DNA from: Rheum nobile
Lineage: Eukaryota; Streptophyta; Magnoliopsida; Caryophyllales; Polygonaceae
Direction: 5' to 3'
DNA: 64,000 bases
Assembly (NCBI GenBank): GCA_027886185.1
Contig: WOAB01000583.1
Coordinates: 1,612,001 to 1,676,000, forward strand
Part shown: positions 56,159-64,000 of the stretch, one piece after another
How the letters are laid out: every line of letters starts with the position of its first letter
How positions within the stretch are numbered: position 1 is the stretch's first letter
Notes under the pieces: generated by a model
What the model was told of the DNA's origin: nothing
Databases searched by the model: none
What the model saw: the letters and a program-made list of their open reading frames with translations, nothing else
Made by a program: the position numbers and the translations under genes

Positions 56159-56420
56159 ATTTCCCCCTTTTTGATGATGACAAATATAAGGAACCTGGCA
56201 AAATAATAGGAACATGAGATTCATGAGAACAGTTGAGCTAAGAGATTTACAACTTTATAAAGTAATGAGAGAACATTCAATAGTTGCAAATTCCCCCTAA
56301 GCAAAGGAACTAAGTTATTCGAGTTCCCCCTCAGAAGTAGAACGGGTTTAGATTTCCTATAAGTCCAGTAATTCCAAGAGTTCAAGGTTCCTATCCATTC
56401 TTCCCCCTTTTGACATCATC
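56159..56420 (-). other. Polypurine tract and additional PPT copies, Sirevirus B
   Basis: On the minus strand the main PPT is ATCAAAAAGGGGGAAAT (56175-56159). Additional polypurine blocks lie near 56290, 56322 and 56401-56420 (GATGTCAAAAGGGGGAA). Multiple PPTs upstream of the 3' LTR are a known Sirevirus trait. Confidence 0.8.
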
Positions 56421-56676
56421 GAAAAGATTAATTTACTTATCAAGTATAGGATATCAATGTGAAATAAACAATTTCGTTAAACCCATGACATTCACCATAA
56501 TAGAAACTTAAGGCAAAGACAAATGATGCAGTATAAACATTACCAAAAGAGTTCATTAATCATTAAGGTCAATACATTGTCCAGAGATGCAAAGTGGAAA
56601 GAGGAACAAAAGATCACAAGCAGCTTGACATAGACAAAATAAGGATAGAAGAGGGGAGTAGGACCCTAGGGAACTA

Positions 56677-57465
56677 CTAGCACACTGTGATGTTATAGCA
56701 CTGGGAACTAGGAGAGACGTTCCTATGGCAGCGTAGTGGCCTCCTCTTCAGTTTCCTTCTTTTCTGCAGTTCATTCATCTTGGCCTGTAGCCATCTCAGC
56801 GGCCTAATTGCCTCCAATTGCAGTACCACTTCGTCGGATACTGAGAAGGGTTCCACCAAGAGTTGGTCCCACCCTTGAAACTGGAGCAGAGAATGGAATT
56901 CACTGAGGGCTTCGCCGAATTGAGCTTCATCTTCTTCTTCTAGGGGTTGGGTCCAGAACTCCTCACCAATGATGAGGGGCTTGAGTATCTTCCTCTTAGC
57001 GAATGAGGAAGACACTTGCCCCAGAGTGGAGGTTATGGCTCTGGTGGACAAGGAAGACAGGACAACTGATTTGGCCTTTTTGGAGGGGGTCGGCTCTTTG
57101 GAGGCAGGGTTGTAGGGAACCAGGGCCTGGGAACTCCTCTTTCGGAGTTTGAGCCTGGTAGCAACTGGGGGAGCAACCTTGGATTTGGTGCTAACCGGCG
57201 AGGGGTCAGAGCTGTGAATCTCCATGGTTTCCTTGTCTGAAGAAGAGTCGTGGGAACCGCCCTCAGAGACAGTATGAGTAGATGATGCAGATCCATGATG
57301 GAGTTCCTTTTCCACCTCTTCTGTATGCTTGGGTAAGGGTTCTTTTGTGGGTGTGAGATTAGGGGATTTGGAGGAAGAGGTTGCTTTCTTCTCTCTGAAG
57401 GCTCTTAGGAGGGCAACTTCATCCTCGTCTTGGGCAAGGTTAAGATTGAGGTTTTTCTTGGCCAT
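56677..57465 (-). pseudogene. Third ORF of Sirevirus B, shortened
   Basis: Open 262-residue frame starting MAKKNLNLNLAQDEDEV. It has the same plan as ORF3 of Sirevirus A: a low-complexity Ser/Thr/Lys/Pro N-terminus, a KRKILKPLIIGEEFW hinge comparable to GKKIIPPLIIRPSLY, and FQGWDQLLVEPFSV comparable to FQGWERLCSDSV. Soon after, similarity is lost, and the frame ends about 60 residues later instead of about 260. Most of the globular domain is therefore missing, probably by internal deletion. Confidence 0.7.
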
Positions 57466-57570
57466 TTGAGGAGCTTTGTGTTTTGAGAGAAAAGGTGAAC
57501 AAGAGATTGAGAGAAAGCGAGAGAAAGCATAGTGCTCGGCTCAATTAAACAGGAGACCTTAAATAACCCT
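57466..57570 (-). promoter_or_regulatory. Putative internal promoter for ORF3 (Sirevirus B)
   Basis: On the minus strand GGGTTATTTAAGGTCTCC (near 57568-57551) is a TATA-like box. It is followed by a CT-rich leader (TTTCTCTCGCTTTCTCTCAA) and the ORF start at 57465. It lies at the same place, with the same order of elements, as in Sirevirus A. Confidence 0.42.
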
Positions 57571-58305
57571 TGAGCATTGTTGGAGCCGTTGGAGAAATCA
57601 AGATGTTGGCGAGAGAGATTCTAGGAACTCTGAATAATTGAAACGGCTAATTTTCTTGCAGCTTTATCGGTGGTGAAACGGTCACAGATTCAAAAATCAA
57701 ATACTCAGAAATGGCAACTGTTCAAAGCTGAGAAGACATCTCTAACGCTGTGAAATTGCCATAAATGTTGTCTTGGGAGGAGCGAGTTTCTACGAGCCGT
57801 TTGAAGAGCAGCCTGACCTAGTTCCTTTCTGGTGATTTTTTCAGTGTGCTAGAGGGATATATGGGAACCTTTGATGTGGGGTTTTAAGACATAGGACCTG
57901 AAAGTACGTTCCCATAAAATAAATCGGGAAAGGCCATTTATCGCATCACACACTAATTCCCAGAGAGGGTTAAGAGAAGGATCATAGGGAATTAGATTGT
58001 GCAATTAGGCAAGGGAGGGTCATAGTACACAATCATCATTTTGGCTTGTGTTGTGGGGTTAGAATGTGATCAGATTGTGACTTTTGGGCCAACAAAGAAA
58101 CTTAGACAATGATTGAATTTTAATAAGAAATGAACATCCAAGGGGAAGAACTAGAAAAATTTGTCAAAGCCTTTTGAGTAACCATTATGGATAAGAGGGT
58201 CTAACGCAAGAGAAATAACACGAAGATTCCGAGACAAAGACAAGTAAAGAGATCTGAACTAGTCAATCAAGGAAACTGGTGAGGAACTTTAAACTAAAGG
58301 AACTG
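57571..58305 (-). other. Spacer between pol and ORF3 of Sirevirus B
   Basis: No reading frame or recognisable repeat. It corresponds to 51117-51880 of Sirevirus A. Confidence 0.5.
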
Positions 58306-61300
58306 CTAGTTTATAGGAATCATTCCCAGTTCTAATCTAAGGTTCTCGAAGGGAGCTCTATTCAAGGCTTTGGTGAATATATCTGCAACCTGATCTTCAG
58401 TTCTACAAAATTTCATAATGATGTTCCCTTTCTCAACATGATCTCTAAGGAAATGATGCCTTATATCTATATGTTTGGTCCTAGTATGATGCACAAGATT
58501 CTTAGAAATGTTTATAGCACTGGTGTTAACACAAAGAATAGTAAGAGGACCATAAGACATACCGAAATCCGTGAGTTGTTGCTTTAGCCATAAGAGTTGG
58601 GAACAGTAAGAGGCGGCTGCAATGTACTCAGATTCTGTGGTGGAGAGGGAGACTGAGATTTGTTTCTTTGAGCCCATGATACAAGGCAAGGGCCTAGGAA
58701 CTGTGCCATTCCAGAAGTACTCTTCCTATCCACCAAGTATCCAGCATAATCAGCATCAGTGAAACCCATCAACTCAAAGGGACACTCTTTGGGGTACCAA
58801 ATACAGAGTGTGTCAGTTCCCTTGAGATATCGGAATATCCTTTTCACAGCAGCTAAGTGTGTTTCTCTTGGACATGATTGAAACCTAGCACACAAGCAAA
58901 CAGCAAACACAATGTCTGGACGACTAGCTGTTAGATACATAAGAGAGCCTATCATACCTCTATAGAGCTTTTCTTCCACAAGAGGACTTGAGTGATCTTT
59001 GTCCAAATGAGCAATTGTAGAGATAGGTGTGGAGAGATGCTTGCATGAATCCATTTTGAACTTTTTCAACAGTTCCCTGACATATTTTTGTTGGTGAATT
59101 TGTATGCCATCTTTCTTTTGGGTTATTTGCAATCTGAGGAAGAAAGTGAGTTCCCCTATTAGACTCATTTCAAATTCACTGCTCATCAAGTCTTTGAACT
59201 TATCTACAAGGGACAGGTTAGTGAAACCAAAAATGATATCATCAACATAAATTTGAACCACTAAGATGTTACCTTCTTCCTCTAGAATGAAGAGAGTCTT
59301 GTCAATGATTTCACGCCTGTAACCATTGGAGAGTAGGAACTGGGCAAGACGATCATACCAAGCTCTAGGAGCTTGCTTGAGACCATACAAGGCTTTGTCT
59401 AGGAAATAGACATGGTCTGGATGATCACTGTCTTCAAAACCGGGTGGTTGCTTGACATAGACTTCCTCTTGAAGAATGCCATTGAGGAAGGCGGTCTTTA
59501 CATCCATTTGGAATAGTTTGAAACCCTTGTGTGATGCGAAGGCAATCAACAGCCTTATTGCTTCATTCCTTGCCACCGGAGCATAGGTTTCATCATAGTC
59601 GATTCCTTCTTGTTGATTGTATCCCTGAGCAACAAGCCTTGCTTTGTTCCTAATTACAGCTCCTGAGTCATCGAACTTGTTTCTGAAAACCCATCTAGTT
59701 CCTATGATATGTTTATCCTTGGGGCGGGGAACTAGATGCCACACCTTGTTTCTTTCAAACTGATGAAGTTCTTCTTGCATAGCTTGGATCCAGTCTACAT
59801 CCTTCAGTGCTTCACCTATGTTATTTGGTTCCACAATAGATAAAAAGGCATTGAAAGCAAAGAAGGTTAGATGTTCGAACCTGACGGGAGGCTTAATGGT
59901 TCTTCTTTCTCTATTGGGGGCTAGAGCATTTGATGTGGAGGTATTTTGATTTGAACATTCAGCTTCAACTTCTATGTTGGGATCACCTTCTCCATTGAAG
60001 AACATGTGAGAGGATGAATCATTGATGTCTCCACAGGTATTATCTTCATGTTCATGATTCCCAGAGATGGATTATTGTTGATTGTCCATGGGAACTGGTG
60101 GAGGAACTGGCGGAACAATTTGTGCAGCTGGGTAGGAACTGGGAGGTGTGATGTCTTCATCTGGATCTTCTTGAGGTGGCTTGGGAAATGGATCTTCAAA
60201 GGGACTGGTGGTGTTCTGTATATTTCTACCAAGTGATTTCTCATTAAAAACAACATGAACACTTTCTTCTACCTTTTTAGTCCTTTTGTTGAAGACCTTG
60301 TATGCTTTGTTGCTTGAGGCATATCCAATGAAGATCCCTTCATCACTCCTTGGGTCGAATTTGCCAAGATTATCCTTTCCATTGTTATGCACAAAGCATT
60401 TGCATCTGAACACCCTAAGATGTGAAATATTGGGAACTCTTCCTCTTAGAAGTTCATAGGGTGTCTTCTCTGTGATTGGGCGAAGCATAGCTCGATTGAT
60501 GATGTAGCAGGCTGTGTTGATTGCCTCAGCCCAGAATGATTGAGAGAGTCCACTTGAGATGAGCAAAATTCGAGCCATGTCTTCTAAGGTTCTATTCTTC
60601 CTTTCTACTACTCCATTTTGTTGAGGAGTGTATGGTACAGAGAAGTTGTGATCAATGCCATGCTCACTGCAAAAGGTTAGAAATTCTCCATTTTCGAACT
60701 CAGTACCATGGTCAGAACGAATAGAATTGATGGAGCAATCGAGAGATTTTTCTAACATGGGAACCAGATCCTTAAATCGTCCAATGACTTCACTCTTAGA
60801 TTTTATGAAAATTGTCCAAGTGAAACGAGAGAAGTCATCGACAAGAACAAAGATATACCTGATTCCTCCTAGGCTTTGAACTCTCATGGGTCCACAAAGG
60901 TCCATGTGGATGAGTTCAAGGGGCCTTGAGGAACTTCGATCTTGTTTCCCTTTTACACAGTCTGAGCATAGTTCCGTAGATGTGCCGCTTATCTTTGGAA
61001 GGCCTCTGACTAGCTCATTTGAGTGTAGCTTTTAGATCAATTTGGTGCTTGCATGACCAAGACGTTGATGCCACAAGTCCGTTTGATCATTCACAGTTGA
61101 GAGACAGAGTTTCTCCTTGGGAACAAAGGATGGGTCAAGAACATACACATTGTTGAACCTTTTACCTTTTAAGATGATTTTTCCCGAGGAGTCAATGACA
61201 GTGCATTCATTTGATTTGAATCTAAATTCGTTGTCTCCTTGATCACACAGCTGTGACACACTAATTAGATCAAAAGCAAGATTATCAACAAGGTGGACTT

Positions 61301-61504
61301 TGTTTACCTTAATGTGGTCATTGAGTTTCACAGTTCCTATTCCACAAATTTCCCTTTGCTTTTGTCTCCAAATGAGATGTTCCCTCCTTGGAGGGGTTGA
61401 AGAGAGGTCATTTGATTTCTTCTTCCGGTCATATGGCACGAGCAACCACTGTCAATGTACCATAGTTGAGGTTGCCTCTCTTCTTTCTGCACACAAGGAA
61501 ACTA
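58306..61504 (-). pseudogene. pol of Sirevirus B
   Basis: Reads from about 61501 to 58306. Protease IDSGCSCHMTG lies near 61445, GAG-pre-integrase DLWHQRLGHASTKLI near 61040. Integrase (MDLCGPMRV, RSDHGTEFE, VVERKNRTLE) lies at 60905-60580. RT carries MDVKTAFLNG near 59500 and an intact YVDDIIFG near 59240; RNase H carries FTDADYAG and STTESEYIA near 58650. Damage includes a one-base loss near 61345, a stop near 61030, a stop near 60072 in the integrase-RT spacer and a frame shift near 58665. It is clearly inactive but close to complete. Confidence 0.85.
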
Positions 61505-63361
61505 AGATTTCTGAACCCAGTGAAGCTTGGCTTTACTGAGGGGATTAGCATGTGAATTATCATTGCGAGTCTGTGGATGACCAGGGAACTGGTTCCTTTC
61601 ATGGTAGTAAGCTCTTTTCTCATTATCATAGTTCCTTTTCTTAGGACACTCAGTGTTGTAATGACCATTCTTTCCACAATAGTAACACAAACGATTGTAA
61701 GCAACATGACCATATTTTCCCTTTCCTAGCCTAAAAGGTTTTTCAGTTTTTCTTTTATTGAAATCGACATTGTTTCTAACCTTACCGTGAGCCATGTCCA
61801 CGTACCTTTTGTGAGCAAAGGAATTAGTGAACCACTTGTCTTTACGAGGAACTTTCTCTTTTCCCTTAGGTTCCCTTTCAAAATCCTTAGGGTTCCTAAT
61901 TGGACTTTGAGATCTTTCTTTGAGACGTTTGGCAACCTCAGCCTTGTTCTCAAGAACCATGATCTTCTCTAATAGGAACTGATTCCTATCTCGAGAAGTG
62001 GCAAGAGCAGTACTGAGGTTCTCATTCATCTCAACAAGTTCTCGTCTAGCCTTTTCATCTTCAGCATCATCATTGGCTTTAATGTATCCAACTCCATGAC
62101 GTTGTTTCACAAAGACAGTTTGATTGACTGTTTTTTCTTTTATAGACTCAGTGAGTTCATCTAACCTATAACTTATGGATTGAAGCAAGTCATTTCCGGA
62201 TAGATTATCATGCATAGGAACTTTAACAGAGTCTATACTAGTCTTACTACAAGATTGGCAAATTTTAAGGTGACTAGCATGCACATTCCTAATATCAATG
62301 AGTTTGGAGTGGGTTTCAGCTAGATTTTTCTCAGTTTCATCAAGTTTCTTACTCCACACAGAGTTCTCAACAGTCAAGCAAGTAATCTCATCTTCACAAT
62401 CATCAAGTTTTTGTTGAAGAGCACTCGTTTCCTTTCCTAGTTTCTTTATGATTTTTAGAAGTTGTTTCTTATCACAATCAACTAGAGATTTTAGGAAGTC
62501 ATCAGAAGTTACCTCAAGTTCTTCTGAGTCGCTTGAATCTCCTTTTTTCATGAGACATCTTCCTCCAGAGAAACCACTCAGATCTAGTTCCTCATCTGAG
62601 TCTTCTCCCCATGAGGCCACAAGAGCCTTCTTCCTTTGAGGTTTTTCATCTTCTTTGGAGTCTTCTTTGTTGGGACAGCTCTTAGCGTAGTGTCCCTTTT
62701 CTTTGCATTCATAGCAAGAGACATCTTTGAGATCTCTCCTCGGTCCATTGTGAGAGGAACTGCCCTTTTGGAACTTTCCCATCACAAAGAATTTTTTGAT
62801 GTTCTTTGTGAAGAGAGCTATAAGTTCGTCCTCCTCATCTTCTAGGTCTGAGTTCTCCTGCTCCATTTCAAGCCTTGTGAAGGCTTTGGAGATTTTGAGG
62901 GCAATTCCTTTCTCCAGTTTCTAGTCAGCATTGACCTTGGTGTGTTCTCCTTCTTCAACCTCCAGTTTCCCTATGATTTGAGTCAAGGGAAGGGATTGAA
63001 TGCTTGGGGTGTTCTTCATGATTCCTTTGATGAGGGTGAACTTAGAGTTAAGTTCATTGATGACCACCAGTAATTTAGAGACTTCATCAAGGGTTACCTC
63101 AGCCGCTGTTAGCTTTCCAATGAGCATGTTGAAGCGAGAGTAATACTCAGAGATGGTTTCAGTTTCCATCATTTTGAATGTGTGGTATTCTCCTTCTAAA
63201 GCAAACTTTCGTCTTTGCTTTAGTTCCTCACTTCCTTCATGCATGTCCTTGAGTGCTTTCCACATCTCTTTCGCCATCTTGATTCCTATGACTGTGTCCA
63301 TATCTTCTCTATCTAGTCCATTGAGAATGAACTGTCTAGCTTTGGCATTCTTTTCCATCAT
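61502..63361 (-). pseudogene. gag of Sirevirus B
   Basis: Upstream frame 63361-62921 (UBN2-like capsid, EYHTFKMMETETISEYYSRF), a stop, then 62866-61502. It has zinc knuckles CYECKEKGHYAKSC (near 62705) and CYYCGKNGHYNTEC (near 61670) with coiled coil between, as in Sirevirus A. It ends KLHWVQKS followed by TAG at 61504-61502; pol continues in the same frame after that stop. The gag N-terminus between the PBS and 63361 is degraded. Confidence 0.8.
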
Positions 63362-63606
63362 GACATAATGCTTAGGTTTCCAATCTTCTTCCTTTTGGTT
63401 GAGATCGACATATCCATCTCCATTCTCGACTATCCTTCAGCATTGGTAGTCATTGGTCTTTATGTGGCTTTTCATGCACTTGGCCCACCATGTTTCTTCT
63501 CCCTTCTTTCGGAGATGTGGTTTGTTGGTGGAGATTCCGAGCTCAAACTTGCTCGACTGAGAAATCTTAGATCTGCAAACTTAAACAAAGATCTAGAGCT
63601 TTTCCT

Positions 63607-63618
63607 GCTCTGATACCA
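63607..63618 (-). other. Primer binding site, initiator Met tRNA (Sirevirus B)
   Basis: The plus strand reads GCTCTGATACCA, the complement of TGGTATCAGAGC, two bases from the LTR start at 63621. Confidence 0.92.
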
Positions 63619-63620
63619 AT

Positions 63621-64000
63621 TGTAGGATCGTAATTGTTAGAGTAATAACAAGGGAACTAAGAATACAGATATTCAGTTCCCTTCGCAGCGGAAATAAACA
63701 ATCAAAATAAATGAACAAGTTCCTTATAGTGAAAACCTTTGATTGCCAACTAGCAATCTAGGATAAAAACCACTATCTTTCTTTTGAAAGGATTTCAAGG
63801 TCTACTTCTTGATTTCTTATCACTTCAGTTACAAATTACCCTAGGAACAAACACACAGTTTATTTGTCTTACACACAGTTAGACAATCCTAGGTAAACTT
63901 AACAGCAAGTATAATCAATCACAGAAGCAGTCCTAACCACTAAGGAACTAACTCACTTACAGTCACAGGAACTAGCACACAACTCTCAGATTCCTTGATT
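63621..64000 (-). repeat. 5' LTR of Sirevirus B (partial, window edge)
   Basis: First 380 bases, matching 55036-55417; the rest lies outside the window. Confidence 0.92.

Larger units (their letters stand above)
55036..64000 (-). mobile_element. Sirevirus B (decayed, runs off the window)
   Basis: Minus-strand copia element with 3' LTR 55036-56158, PPT 56159-56173, ORF3 remnant, pol, gag, PBS (63607-63618) and the start of the 5' LTR at 63621, which continues past the window end. Same lineage as Sirevirus A but a different family: LTRs are unrelated and 1,123 bp long. Several stops and frameshifts interrupt the coding region. The flank at 55031-55035 is CTATC; the other flank is outside the window, so no duplication can be checked. 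Confidence 0.9.

Overview
This window is plant nuclear DNA, most likely from a eudicot. The evidence is an intron-containing family 1 glycosyltransferase, GT-AG introns, TTTAGGG-like tracts and plant-specific transposon families. It is almost entirely nested transposable elements. The only gene that looks like an intact host gene is a two-exon UDP-glycosyltransferase of the UGT87A type (42097-43715, minus). No bacterial or organellar features are present. I read the frames by eye and ran no search, so family names rest on recognised motifs.

Layout. 1-4875: a non-autonomous gypsy element with an Athila/Tat-style tRNA-Asp primer site (gag/protease remnant only, minus), its upstream LTR truncated. 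4876-8130: the right part of a MULE-like element carrying a plant mobile domain (PMD) gene and a cluster of palindromes. 8355-13851: a complete MULE with a 9-bp target duplication, holding a transposase-OTU gene (plus) facing a PMD gene (minus), with arrays of GGGCGGC/GCCGCCC hairpins at both ends. 13861-18300: a telomere-like duplicated segment, a near-perfect foldback element and two decayed gypsy leaders. 18309-18861: a small DNA transposon. 19159-28898: a second gypsy element of the same family as the first, with intact LTRs and a 5-bp duplication, inserted into a minisatellite-filled inverted-repeat element and itself split by a solo LTR (22104-25100). 29426-41757: a large MULE with a FAR1/FHY3-type transposase (minus) and an Ulp1-like gene (plus), interrupted by a second solo LTR of the same family (30778-33188) and by a hAT MITE (40333-40717). 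42097-43715: the UGT gene. 44813-54822: a nearly intact Sirevirus-type copia element. 55036-64000: a second, more decayed Sirevirus in the opposite orientation. Both Sireviruses sit inside the remains of an older copia element.

How parts work together. Each LTR element shows its primer site, gag and/or pol and polypurine tract in the expected order. The two Sireviruses also carry a third ORF downstream of pol, preceded in both by a TATA-like box and a CT-rich leader, suggesting separate transcription. The most unusual signals are a strand-consistent GGTTCAT motif repeated dozens of times in the non-coding parts of the large MULE, the GC hairpin arrays at both ends of the smaller MULE, and a GC-rich CGCGGTCGCGG module shared between LTRs and gag reading frames of the gypsy family.
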